From: Pleomorphovibrio marinus
GTDB taxonomy: Bacteria > Bacteroidota > Bacteroidia > Cytophagales > Cyclobacteriaceae
Length of the DNA stretch: 64,000 nucleotides
NCBI RefSeq assembly: GCF_003347495.1
Contig: NZ_QCXY01000008.1
Coordinates: 124,001 to 188,000, forward strand
Reading direction: 5' to 3'
Part shown: in pieces, positions 43,754 through 52,191 of the stretch
Layout: each line of letters starts with the position of its first letter
How positions within the stretch are numbered: position 1 is the stretch's first letter
The notes under the pieces: model-generated
Databases searched by the model: none
What the model saw: the letters and a program-made list of their open reading frames with translations, nothing else
Told to the model about the DNA's origin: nothing
Position numbers and translations under genes: made by a program

Positions 43754-44596
43754 ATGATATTGATAGCAGATAGTGGATCTAGCAAGACCGATTGGCGTGT
43801 ACTCCATGACAGTGGGGAGGTGGATCAATTCCGTACCGTAGGTTTCAATCCGTATTACCAAAATGCCGAGGATATGCTTCAAGGGCTTCAAGTACCGGAA
43901 ATATTGAAGTTACGTGGCATGGTCAGGGAAGTATATTTTTATGGGGCTGGCTGCACCTCGGATAAAAACAAGGTAACTGTGCAGCGGACCATAAATGCCG
44001 TTTTTTCTGAAGCACAGGTAACAGTGGATCATGACCTAATGGCTTCAGCAAGAGCTACCTGTGGTCACCAACCTGGTATTGCCTGTATACTCGGAACGGG
44101 ATCCAACAGCGGTGATTATGACGGTGTCACTATCCTTAGCAGTCGTCCTTCTCCGGGATATCTGCTTGGGGATGAAGGCGGAGGATGTTACATTGGCAAG
44201 CATTTCCTACAGGATTTTATTTACGATGACATGCCTACCCATATCCGTGAAATGGTGGAGGACGAATTGAAACTTTCCATTTTTGACATCCAGGAGAATG
44301 TTTATCAACGACCTTTTCCAAATAGGTATATGGCTGGCTTCTGCAAATTCATTGCCGACCATAAAAGTGATCCTTACTGTTTTGGTTTATTCTATAATGG
44401 CTTCCTCGATTTTTTCAGGAGGCATGTAATGCGCTATGAAAACTACCAAAAAAAACCGGTGAATTTCGTGGGATCTATTGCCTACTATAACGGAGATGTA
44501 CTTAGAAAGGTAGGTCAGGACTACGATGTACACATTAAGGTCATTTTGGAAACACCAATAGCAGGGCTAACCCTTTACCATCAAGAAAAGATATGA
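43754..44596 (+). CDS. BadF/BadG-type N-acetyl amino sugar kinase
   Basis: A 280-residue ASKHA-fold kinase. The phosphate-1 motif is DSGSSKTDW (6-14), the phosphate-2 region contains GTGSNSGDY at about 115-123, and LLGDEGGGCYIGKH follows at about 138-151, as in N-acetylglucosamine kinases. Its last four bases overlap the murQ start (ATGA), so the two are translationally coupled. Because MurQ uses MurNAc-6-phosphate, the kinase probably phosphorylates MurNAc, GlcNAc or both from recycled wall material. It is cytoplasmic. The precise sugar is inference from context. Confidence 0.85.
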   Translation: MILIADSGSSKTDWRVLHDSGEVDQFRTVGFNPYYQNAEDMLQGLQVPEILKLRGMVREVYFYGAGCTSDKNKVTVQRTINAVFSEAQVTVDHDLMASARATCGHQPGIACILGTGSNSGDYDGVTILSSRPSPGYLLGDEGGGCYIGKHFLQDFIYDDMPTHIREMVEDELKLSIFDIQENVYQRPFPNRYMAGFCKFIADHKSDPYCFGLFYNGFLDFFRRHVMRYENYQKKPVNFVGSIAYYNGDVLRKVGQDYDVHIKVILETPIAGLTLYHQEKI

Positions 44597-45402
44597 GCAC
44601 CACTGAAAGCACATCCAGTTACGACAATCTTGAAAATATGTCCGTCAAGGACTTATTGAACAATATGAACAAGGAGGACCAGACCGTTCCATTGGCCGTG
44701 AAAAAATCCCTTCCCCAAATTGAGACCTTGATTGAGCATATAGTTCCAAGAATGGCTGAAGGTGGAAGATTGTTCTATATTGGGGCGGGTACAAGTGGGA
44801 GGTTGGGGATTTTGGATGCCTCCGAATGTCCTCCTACCTATGGAGTTCCCCACGATAGGGTAATAGGTATTATTGCCGGAGGGGATCAGGCCATACGGAA
44901 AGCTGTAGAAAATGCCGAAGATGACACCGATCAGGCCTGGCCAGATATTCAATCCTTTGGTTTTAACCCTAAAGATACTGTGATAGGTATTGCCGCTTCC
45001 GGCACCACCCCCTATGTGATTGGTGGAGTGAAAAAAGCAAGGGAAAAGGGCTTACTTACTGGATGTGTTACCTGTAATGAGGGGAGTCCCTTGGGTAAAG
45101 CGGCGGAGTTTCCGGTAGAGGTGGTGGTAGGGCCGGAGTTTGTGACGGGCAGCACCAGGATGAAATCCGGCACCGCCCAGAAATTGGTATTAAACATGAT
45201 TTCCACTAGTGTGATGATTAAGTTGGGTAAGGTAAAGGGGAATAAAATGGTGGATATGCAGCTATCCAATAAAAAGCTGGTGGACAGGGGGACCAAAATG
45301 ATTATGGATGTAACAGGATTACCTGCTGAAAGAGCAAATGAGCTTTTGATGCAGTATGGTTCGGTAAGAGCCGCAGTAGAGGCCTACCATAAAAGTTCTT
45401 GA
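44593..45402 (+). CDS. murQ: N-acetylmuramic acid 6-phosphate etherase
   Basis: A 269-residue SIS-domain lyase that removes the D-lactyl group from MurNAc-6-phosphate to give GlcNAc-6-phosphate. IGAGTSGRLGILDASECPPT at about 58-77 holds the sugar-phosphate-binding loop and a conserved acidic residue. GIAASGTTPYV at about 133-143 is the second SIS motif, and FVTGSTRMKSGTAQKLVLNM at about 178-197 is a MurQ signature. It is slightly shorter than the E. coli enzyme (about 298) but complete. Coupled to the kinase upstream, it completes a route from exported NagZ-like cleavage (10.3 kb gene) to GlcNAc-6-phosphate. Confidence 0.95.
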   Translation: MSTTESTSSYDNLENMSVKDLLNNMNKEDQTVPLAVKKSLPQIETLIEHIVPRMAEGGRLFYIGAGTSGRLGILDASECPPTYGVPHDRVIGIIAGGDQAIRKAVENAEDDTDQAWPDIQSFGFNPKDTVIGIAASGTTPYVIGGVKKAREKGLLTGCVTCNEGSPLGKAAEFPVEVVVGPEFVTGSTRMKSGTAQKLVLNMISTSVMIKLGKVKGNKMVDMQLSNKKLVDRGTKMIMDVTGLPAERANELLMQYGSVRAAVEAYHKSS

Positions 45403-45567
45403 AGTGTAACCTGATTACTTTGACCTGCATTTTTTAGGAGGGTAGGTAAATAAAGGGTATTTACTTTCTTTACTCCAATTTTTATTTTACTTTTAATCGT
45501 TTTTACAGAGTAGTTAAAACCATGATTACAGGGAATTGATTTTTTCTGTATCGATTTTTCAAAAGGT

Positions 45568-48500
45568 ATGGGTAGTTATTTTCATCGTATAGACAAAACG
45601 CTAGATTTAGCGGTAGCAGATCAATTTGAGGAATCTGAAAATGGAGTGATTTGGGAAATTGACTTTCCTTCCAGAAGGGTTTTTTTGTCTCAGGGTTTGT
45701 TGGACTTATTGGGTTATGAGACGGCCCAAATAGGATCGAAATTTAAGGATGCTCTAAATTGTATTCATCCCAACTTCAGGAAAGCCCTCCTAATTCAATT
45801 AATTTCTTCTCTTGAAGAAAAAAGGCAGCTTAACATACAAACTTTATTGATTAAGAAAGGTGGAGAGGCACTGCATGTGGTAATCTATGCATATATTTTA
45901 TACGATGAGGACAATATTATAAAAATCAAAGGTTCCGTTCATGATATTTTTTCCTTTCCCTTGCTTCAAGACCGACTTCATAAATTCCAAAGTAAGTTCG
46001 AGTGTTTGATCGAGCATTCTGATGGCATTTTTTGGGAGGCAGATGCCTCCACCTTTGCGTTTACTTATATCAGTCCACAAGTGGAAAAAATCCTGGGGTA
46101 CACCGCCGATGAATGGTTGTCCTCTCCGGGTTTTTGGCAGGGCCATATCCACCCTGAGGAGGTGAATCAGGTGGTCTCCTACTGCCATTCCGAAACCCAG
46201 GACCTTAGGGATCATAATTTTGATTACCGGATGAAAACCAAGCAGGGCAACTACATTTGGCTAAATGACAGGGTGAAAGTACACGCTAAGGACAATAAGC
46301 CTTACAAATTGACAGGCCTTATGGTGGATGTGACTAAAGAAAGGCAGATAAGGGAAGACTTAGAGCAAGAGAGTTTTTTGGTGAAACAACTGCTAAAACA
46401 CCTTCCAGCAGCCTTTTTCCTGTTTGATGAAGAAGGGAACATCCTTTTGTATAATGATTCTCTGCTAGCTTATTCAGAATATCAAGCAGAAGAAATATTG
46501 ACCCTTAAACCAGAGGATTTTTTTGTTGGAGAGGATAGAAGAAGAGTCAATAATGCCATAGCTAGGGGCTTTTCTACTGGTGAGGCCACCTTGGAGGCTA
46601 ACTTTCAAAGTAAATCAGGGAAAAGTACCCCGCATTTTTTTAGAGCAGCAAAAATTGAATACAAGGGGAAGACTTGCCTTATTGGGTCTGGACTGGATGT
46701 GTCTAGCCTTAAGGGACTGGAGAGTGAATTGAGACAAAGTGAGCGGAGGTTCAAGGCACTGATTCAAGATGGCTCCGATATGATAGCCATTTTGGATGTA
46801 GCTGGTGTTTATCAATATGTCAGTGCGTCTTCAGCAGCAATTCTGAATATTAAGCCCCAAGAGTTTCTGGGAAAATCCGCATTTGATTATATTTTTGAAG
46901 GGGATTTGGACAGGGTAAAGGCGTCCTTTTTGGCTCTTAAGGATAGCCATCGTATACGATTGGATCCTTTCAGGTTTAAAGATTCTAGGGGAAAATGGCG
47001 TTGGATGGAAACCAATTTAACCAATCTGACACATGACCCTTCTGTAAAAGGGTTTGTAGCTAATTCTCGGGATATCACAGATGACTACTACAAAGGGAAA
47101 ATAGAGTCCTTAGAAAAGGAAATGCTTGCTCTAGTGCTGGATAAGGACATGAAGTTAGTGGATATACTTAATGCCTATCTTCATTCCCTGGAGACCATTT
47201 TCCCGAAAATGAAATCTTTTGTTGCCGTTGTCAAGAATGAGAAACTTCACGGGCTTGTAGGGCCTCGCTTGTCCGAGGAGTTTTTGGCTTCACTCCAGCA
47301 AATACCAATAGGCCCAAACAGAGGAACCTGTGGAACAGCAGCCTTTTTAAAGGAGCGAGTGATCGTAAAGAATGTATATGAGGATGAAAGGTGGGCAGCA
47401 ATACGGCATTTACCTGATAAATTTGGGTTCAAGGCCTGTTGGTCGCAGCCAATTTTTAACTCTATCGGAAAAGTTACCGCTACTTTTTCCTCCTATTATG
47501 AGGAAGAAAGGGAACCTGACCAACATGAAACCTATGCCATTGATCGTGCGGAGATTTTGCTTTCTTTGCTTTTCTCGAAATTTGATTACCTAGATGCCTT
47601 GGAGAGGAGTAATGAGAGGTTTGAAATTGCGAGTAGGGCTACGAATGATGCCATATGGGATTATGAGGTTCTGGAAGACAAATTGTTTTGGGGGCCTGGA
47701 TTTCAGACATTGTTTGGGTATGACTCAAATATAGTTAAACCTACTTTTGAGTTTTTGGTCAGTCTAATACACCCTGAGGATAGAGAGACTCTATTAACTG
47801 AAATTCATGAAAACATGAATGGGGGAAATTCTACTAATATTTGGTCTAAAGAATACAGGTTTCTAAAATCAGATGGCAGCTATGCCCATGTCTCGGATAA
47901 GGCAATATTCATTAAGGATTCTGATGGGAAGGTGGTTCGGGCTTTGGGAGCAATGTCTGATATCTCTCAGAGGAAAGCCTATGAGCAATCCCTTCGAAAC
48001 CTTAACAGGGAGCTTCAAAAAAACATAAAGGAATTGGCAATTTCTAATGAGGAACTTGAGCAGTTTGCCTATGTGGCTTCTCATGACCTGCAAGAGCCCC
48101 TTAGAATGGTGGACAGCTTTATGGGTCTTTTAGATAAAAAATACAAGGAGCATCTTGATGATAAAGCGAGACAATATATTTTCTACGCTTCGGACGGAGC
48201 CAAGAGGATGCGCCGGATTATCAATGATCTTTTGAACTATTCAAGGGTAGGTAGGATCAGTGGATCACTGGAAACTATGAACGTAAAAGAGGTTTTGGAA
48301 GATGTGCTGGCACTTTTTAGAAATAGCATAGCCACAAATACTGCTACCATCCAAATTGGCCACCTTCCTTATATACATTCCTATAAAGTGCCCGTTCAAC
48401 AGATTTTCCAAAACCTGATTAGTAACGCCTTTAAATATTCCAAAAAGGATGAGCCTCTAATTATTGAAATAGGAGGTTCGGAGTCGGAGAGCCATTGGGA

Positions 48501-48717
48501 ATTCTGGGTGAAGGATAATGGAATCGGGATAGCTCAGGAATACCACGATAAAATCTTTGTCATTTTTCAACGTCTCCATCCAGCAAATTCCTATGACGGA
48601 ACTGGAATAGGCCTGGCAATTATAAAAAAAATCATTAATAATATGGGAGGAAGGATATGGCTGACTTCCCAGGAAGGAGAGGGTAGTACTTTTTATTTTA
48701 CCATTTGCAAACCATAA
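45568..48717 (+). CDS. Soluble multi-PAS/GAF sensor histidine kinase
   Basis: A 1049-residue kinase without a signal peptide or membrane span. Several PAS domains fill the first half (about 18-130, 145-265, 270-380 and 390-510), with motifs such as FTYISPQVEKILGYTADEW and RMKTKQGNYIWLNDRV-type PAC ends. A GAF domain (about 520-670, GPNRGTCGTAAFLKERVIVKN paraphrased by GTCGTAAF) and a further PAS (about 690-810) follow. The HisKA H-box is ASHDLQEPLRM with His839, and HATPase motifs are NLISNAFKYS, DNGIGI and GTGIGLAI. There is no receiver domain and no adjacent response regulator, so the partner is unknown. Start ATG 45568 follows AAAAGGT. Input is probably cytosolic. Confidence 0.92.
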   Translation: MGSYFHRIDKTLDLAVADQFEESENGVIWEIDFPSRRVFLSQGLLDLLGYETAQIGSKFKDALNCIHPNFRKALLIQLISSLEEKRQLNIQTLLIKKGGEALHVVIYAYILYDEDNIIKIKGSVHDIFSFPLLQDRLHKFQSKFECLIEHSDGIFWEADASTFAFTYISPQVEKILGYTADEWLSSPGFWQGHIHPEEVNQVVSYCHSETQDLRDHNFDYRMKTKQGNYIWLNDRVKVHAKDNKPYKLTGLMVDVTKERQIREDLEQESFLVKQLLKHLPAAFFLFDEEGNILLYNDSLLAYSEYQAEEILTLKPEDFFVGEDRRRVNNAIARGFSTGEATLEANFQSKSGKSTPHFFRAAKIEYKGKTCLIGSGLDVSSLKGLESELRQSERRFKALIQDGSDMIAILDVAGVYQYVSASSAAILNIKPQEFLGKSAFDYIFEGDLDRVKASFLALKDSHRIRLDPFRFKDSRGKWRWMETNLTNLTHDPSVKGFVANSRDITDDYYKGKIESLEKEMLALVLDKDMKLVDILNAYLHSLETIFPKMKSFVAVVKNEKLHGLVGPRLSEEFLASLQQIPIGPNRGTCGTAAFLKERVIVKNVYEDERWAAIRHLPDKFGFKACWSQPIFNSIGKVTATFSSYYEEEREPDQHETYAIDRAEILLSLLFSKFDYLDALERSNERFEIASRATNDAIWDYEVLEDKLFWGPGFQTLFGYDSNIVKPTFEFLVSLIHPEDRETLLTEIHENMNGGNSTNIWSKEYRFLKSDGSYAHVSDKAIFIKDSDGKVVRALGAMSDISQRKAYEQSLRNLNRELQKNIKELAISNEELEQFAYVASHDLQEPLRMVDSFMGLLDKKYKEHLDDKARQYIFYASDGAKRMRRIINDLLNYSRVGRISGSLETMNVKEVLEDVLALFRNSIATNTATIQIGHLPYIHSYKVPVQQIFQNLISNAFKYSKKDEPLIIEIGGSESESHWEFWVKDNGIGIAQEYHDKIFVIFQRLHPANSYDGTGIGLAIIKKIINNMGGRIWLTSQEGEGSTFYFTICKP

Positions 48718-48930
48718 GCATGGAAATCCATGATTATCTCAGAACTTTCGTATATATAAACTTGGCCACGGGGAAATGCCCCCAAGTTGGCCTCGGGGTT
48801 TTCGGAAATAGGGGATCCAGGACGCCATCTTCTGGTTGAAGTTCTGGTACCACCTGTTCTTTCACCCTTATAATTTACATTTGCGGGAGATAGTGGAATT
48901 TAGGGACTAGGGAAGGATTACTGAGTAAAC

Positions 48931-50199
48931 TTATTGGTTTACCAAAATTTCCATCAGCTTTAGTGCTGTGGCTCTCCCTTTTTCTTTGACAAATTCCCTG
49001 GGAGTATTGTCACCCACTTCGTAGGTGAGAGCCTCGGCTCCTTGAGAAAAGAAGAAATAGGAATTGGAGGTTACACCGGATTCCATACCGGGGCTCGCCC
49101 GGATGTTGGGGGTATAGTCCTTTAAAAGGGTAGCACTCTCCCGAATCATTTGGGGAACTAGGCCGGGGAAATTACCTTCCAGTTCTTCATTGATGGTGTA
49201 ATAGATGTCTTCCCAGGTAGAGTGAAAGTCCAGTGCAAATATGAATTTACCTTCGCTTTCCTGGACTGCCTTTTCCATGAAGTCCCGTATAGCCCTGGTT
49301 TCAGGTTGTTCAAATGCCTTCCAGTCCCGGTTGATATCTACGCCTCCCCTGTTATGCCTCCAGTGGCCATGTACGACCCCATCAGGGTTGGCCATAGGCA
49401 ACAAGTAGGTGACATATTTCTTTCTAAATTCAGCAGCGAGGGAAGAGTCTTCACAAATGGTGGATATGAAGGCTTTCATGGCTAGGTAACCAGGGATTTC
49501 CGGGGGATGTTGAAGTGCCATTACCATCAGCATCTGTTTTTCCTCACCTTGCCCGATTTTGAGCACCTCCAATTCCCTACCCTCATGGCTCTCCCCGGTT
49601 TTTATTTTTTGAATATAGGAATGCGAAAGCAAGGTGTCTTTCCAATCCTCCACATGTTTGGTACCTACCAACTCCTGGGATGCAATCCACAAAGTGTCCG
49701 GCCCTATTTCTAGAGATAAATCCACCGTGGTGGCTCTATACGTACCGTTGCTGGTTAATTGAGTATCAGCTCGATAAGCAGTGGAATCCAAGTTTTGATA
49801 GACCTCTCCATTTCTACTGACTTTAGGGAAATACCTGTGATAAGTTCCTTCTGGATAGGTTAGCCTCATCGTTACCCCTTTTTTTTCATCTGCCCATACT
49901 TTAAAAGCATACCAAGGGCTAGGGTTAATGGTGGTGTTTTCCGGGGTAATCAAAACGGTGATCAGGGTGTCCCTGCTCAGGGATATCCCATTCATCCTTG
50001 CTCCTTCATAATCGTTGGAGGCGAAGATGCCCTTTCCGATGTCTTGGGTGCCTTTATATTGTAATTGGATGGGTTTGTTGGTCGTGGTTACCTCCTGAAT
50101 AGCCCCTTGCCCTTGCCATACTCCTGTGCTGCTCTTGCAGCTAATGGCGGCCATAAAATACAGGAATAAATGGGCATGATAAGTAAATCGTATTTTCAT
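48931..50199 (-). CDS. M14-family zinc carboxypeptidase, lipoprotein
   Basis: A 422-residue lipoprotein with lipobox AAISC (Cys21). An N-terminal beta domain spans about 35-180, as in cytosolic-carboxypeptidase-like M14 members. The catalytic domain has the zinc ligands His231 and Glu234 (QHPPE) and His326 (DFHST). NPDG (271-274) and RHNRGGVDINRDW (281-293) are the substrate-binding NPD/Asn-Arg motifs, and Glu394 in TYEVGD is the catalytic glutamate. All key residues are present, so it should be active on extracytoplasmic peptides. Its start overlaps a short ORF in repeat copy B by four bases. The gene is the last of a minus-strand series. Confidence 0.9.
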   Translation of the reverse strand: MKIRFTYHAHLFLYFMAAISCKSSTGVWQGQGAIQEVTTTNKPIQLQYKGTQDIGKGIFASNDYEGARMNGISLSRDTLITVLITPENTTINPSPWYAFKVWADEKKGVTMRLTYPEGTYHRYFPKVSRNGEVYQNLDSTAYRADTQLTSNGTYRATTVDLSLEIGPDTLWIASQELVGTKHVEDWKDTLLSHSYIQKIKTGESHEGRELEVLKIGQGEEKQMLMVMALQHPPEIPGYLAMKAFISTICEDSSLAAEFRKKYVTYLLPMANPDGVVHGHWRHNRGGVDINRDWKAFEQPETRAIRDFMEKAVQESEGKFIFALDFHSTWEDIYYTINEELEGNFPGLVPQMIRESATLLKDYTPNIRASPGMESGVTSNSYFFFSQGAEALTYEVGDNTPREFVKEKGRATALKLMEILVNQ

Positions 50200-50288
50200 C
50201 TGTTTATAATTTGTTTTTCAGCAGACAGATGGAATCTCGCTTTGATAATCATCCCTCTGTGTGAGGTTCTCCTCATGCTCGATTTCAT
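50196..50288 (-). repeat. Dispersed leader element, copy B, before the carboxypeptidase gene
   Basis: On the minus strand this reads ATGAAATCGAGCATGAGGAG and on through ACCTCACACAGAGGGATG, ATTATCAAAGCGAGATTCC and an A-rich end at the carboxypeptidase ATG. Over its first 60 bases it differs from copy C at only two positions by eye. Together copies B and C form direct repeats on either side of the PycTM-like gene. Confidence 0.85.
50196..50288 (-). CDS. Possible leader peptide MKSS-RRTSH (30 aa) in copy B
   Basis: ATG 50288 opens 30 codons; the peptide begins MKSSMRRTSHRGMIIKARFH. Its TGA overlaps the carboxypeptidase ATG in ATGA, the arrangement of translationally coupled genes. The same peptide start occurs in copy C. 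No homologous protein is recognised. It could be a leader peptide or only a by-product of the repeat. Confidence 0.35.
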   Translation of the reverse strand: MKSSMRRTSHRGMIIKARFHLSAEKQIINR

Positions 50289-50367
50289 GATAAAGGTATT
50301 AGTGGTTAAAACTGTAATAATTATACGTCAGGTCAATGATAGGGGCAGTCGGCGCTACCGAAAATGG

Positions 50368-50931
50368 CTAGACAAACACGTCCAAAGACCATAGCAGGGT
50401 TATGAGTAAAAGATCCAAGATAAGTGTAAATATGGCCAATCTTATCCAACGGTATTTTTTTCGAATCACCTGTGCAAGATAGGCAGTGGATTCAGAAATA
50501 TCCTCCAACAGTTTGAGATTATCCTTTTTCGTGATTGTATCATAATGTTTCCAAGTATTCCTTGTTGTCGGTTTGATGCTTGAGATAGTGGACCAGGAAA
50601 AGCTGTTATTAGGGTTGATTAACTTGCTTTTTGTAAATCTCGGAAAAACTGCAAAAATAGAAAACATAATGGTGATAAAGGCAAGAGCAAGCAGCACGTA
50701 GCTTAGGGTAACTTGTAAGGCATTTTCCATGCCATTGGCCCAGGTTATCCTGTCTGCTATGATTTTGGTTATTGCCGCTGTAAATGCGATGATACCTGCT
50801 GCTTTGGCGTCTGCATGGCGAAGATGTGCACTGAAATAGGTCACTTGTAGCTTTAGGAACTCCTCCTTGAATTTCAAATTATCCTCCCCGGAACCTTGAA
50901 AGGAAATCAAGGAATTGAAGTTTAGTTTCAT
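50368..50931 (-). CDS. Pycsar-effector-like (PycTM) membrane protein
   Basis: A 187-residue protein with a cytoplasmic N-terminal helix, LRHADAKAAGIIAFTAAI at about 37-54, then hydrophobic spans at about 43-61, 73-96 and 162-183. A soluble middle (about 100-155) contains FPR (96-98) and a helical LKLLEDISESTAYLAQVI stretch. The ADAKA helix leading into a span and the FPR after the second span resemble the PycTM effector family, membrane proteins that in Pycsar phage defence are triggered by cCMP or cUMP. No pyrimidine cyclase gene is adjacent, so a defence role is not shown. ATG 50931 is preferred; the frame extends to 50961 into repeat C. Flanking direct repeats suggest a movable unit. Confidence 0.6.
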   Translation of the reverse strand: MKLNFNSLISFQGSGEDNLKFKEEFLKLQVTYFSAHLRHADAKAAGIIAFTAAITKIIADRITWANGMENALQVTLSYVLLALAFITIMFSIFAVFPRFTKSKLINPNNSFSWSTISSIKPTTRNTWKHYDTITKKDNLKLLEDISESTAYLAQVIRKKYRWIRLAIFTLILDLLLITLLWSLDVFV

Positions 50932-51102
50932 GTGTTTATATTTTCTTTTCAATGGCCACATGGAATCTCGCTTTGATAATCATCCCTACGTGTGAGGTTC
51001 TCCTCATGCTCGATTTCATATGATTATAATTTGCTTTTTATAGGACATATAGGCTGCCCCAGCCTGCCCCGAACATGTTTCGGGGAACTCGATTCGGGGA
51101 AA
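50932..51102 (-). repeat. Dispersed leader element, copy C (double unit), before the PycTM-like gene
   Basis: The longest copy. On the minus strand it begins near 51102 with CCCCGAATCGAGTTCCCCGA and the hairpin CCCCGAAACATGTTCGGGG (51067-51085), then GGGGCAGCCTATATGTCC and AAATTATAATCATATGAAA. That ATGAAA opens the MKSS short ORF itself, which ends just before the next A-rich start region and the gene ATG at 50931. The start module thus occurs twice in tandem, once before the short ORF and once before the gene. Confidence 0.85.
50936..51019 (-). CDS. Possible leader peptide MKSS-RRTSH (27 aa) in copy C
   Basis: ATG 51019 opens 27 codons beginning MKSSMRRTSHVGMIIKARFH and ending at TAA 50936-50938, four bases before the PycTM-like ATG. 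It is preceded by an AT-rich AAATTATAATCAT like that before the real genes. Basic and short, with no known relative. Either an expressed leader peptide or repeat-borne frame. Confidence 0.35.
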   Translation of the reverse strand: MKSSMRRTSHVGMIIKARFHVAIEKKI

Positions 51103-51180
51103 TATAGCAAGGATAATTATACCTCTAAATGTTGACTACGTCATGCCCAATTTCATAGAGAAGGATATTTAGCGGTTCAA

Positions 51181-52191
51181 TTATTCCACATGATCTTGGA
51201 TTTTCTTAAACAGATCTGCAAAAATGCGATCCCTGTTTAAATGGAGGGCTACCCTATAAAGGTGGCGGGAATGATCCATACTATAGGTCAATTGATCCGT
51301 CAAAATCGGGGCACTGCGCATCTCTGTACGGAACCATCCCGGGTTAACCACATAGGCTATTGCCGATATGTCCCAAATCACCTTGGACCATCCAAAGGTA
51401 TTCCCTGGGTTATATTCTTTAAATATTTCGACCAAATAATCACCTATGGCACCTTTTCCCGATAAATAATACTCTATCTCCGGTATGGAAGTTTGTAAAT
51501 GGGAGGACACTGGTTCTGTGGGTATTTGGATAAGGGGAACTCCTGAATCAAAGAGCACCTTCGAAGATAGCGGGTCTTGCATGAGGTTAAACTCAGTCGC
51601 CATTGGCCAATTTAACCCTTTTCCTCCTAGCCAAACCACAATGATCTTTTCGGTGATGCTAGGTTCCATAAGGATGGCGGAAGCCACGTTGGTAGGAGCT
51701 CCAAGTGTGAGCACATAAAGCGGGCCTTCACTGGCCTTCGCTCTTTCTATTAGATCCTTGGCAGCATCACTTTGGAGAGGCTCCTCGTAGTTTTTCAAAA
51801 AACCAGTAGACCCCTTGTAAACAAAATCCCTATTGGGCCAGTCCAGTTTCTCCAACAACCTATGGATTTCCTCGTAACTCTTCTGCATGCCGTCCTGAGG
51901 ACTTTCAGATCTTTTGTTCAGATAGGGTGCAGCATAGATGGCCTTTACATCCATTACCTCTGGCGAAAGCAGCGCATATACTACAGCAAACTGGTCATCG
52001 ATTTCATTATAGGTGTCGGTATCCACTACCACATTTATTCGGCCTTCAGCAGGCTTCAGCCTTTGCACTAATTGGTCGTTGGGGAGTTTCTGATAGTTTT
52101 GGGCGATGGCTATTTCGGGTGCCGAGGATAGAAACAACAACATGCCTATTGAAATACCCCAAAGCGGTCGAGACAATTTAAAGCGAGTCAT
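51181..52191 (-). CDS. Exported inosine-uridine-type nucleoside hydrolase
   Basis: A 336-residue protein with a signal peptide (about 1-30, ending AIA) and the calcium-binding nucleoside-hydrolase motif VVVDTDTYNEIDDQFA (54-68), with Asp57, Asp59, Asp65 and Asp66. GAPTNVASAILMEP and VVWLGGKG further in are family-typical. It would hydrolyse extracytoplasmic nucleosides or a related N-glycosidic substrate for scavenging. ATG 52191 begins a good signal peptide; the frame runs on to 52293 without support. It follows the Gfo/Idh/MocA gene after a strong palindrome and precedes copy C of the repeat. Confidence 0.88.
   Translation of the reverse strand: MTRFKLSRPLWGISIGMLLFLSSAPEIAIAQNYQKLPNDQLVQRLKPAEGRINVVVDTDTYNEIDDQFAVVYALLSPEVMDVKAIYAAPYLNKRSESPQDGMQKSYEEIHRLLEKLDWPNRDFVYKGSTGFLKNYEEPLQSDAAKDLIERAKASEGPLYVLTLGAPTNVASAILMEPSITEKIIVVWLGGKGLNWPMATEFNLMQDPLSSKVLFDSGVPLIQIPTEPVSSHLQTSIPEIEYYLSGKGAIGDYLVEIFKEYNPGNTFGWSKVIWDISAIAYVVNPGWFRTEMRSAPILTDQLTYSMDHSRHLYRVALHLNRDRIFADLFKKIQDHVE

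Noticed and set aside
48718-48930. GC-rich patch with CCCCAAGTTGGCCTCGGGG as a further copy of the dispersed leader
   Set aside because: It lacks AATCGAGC, the ACCTCACAC core and the start module.
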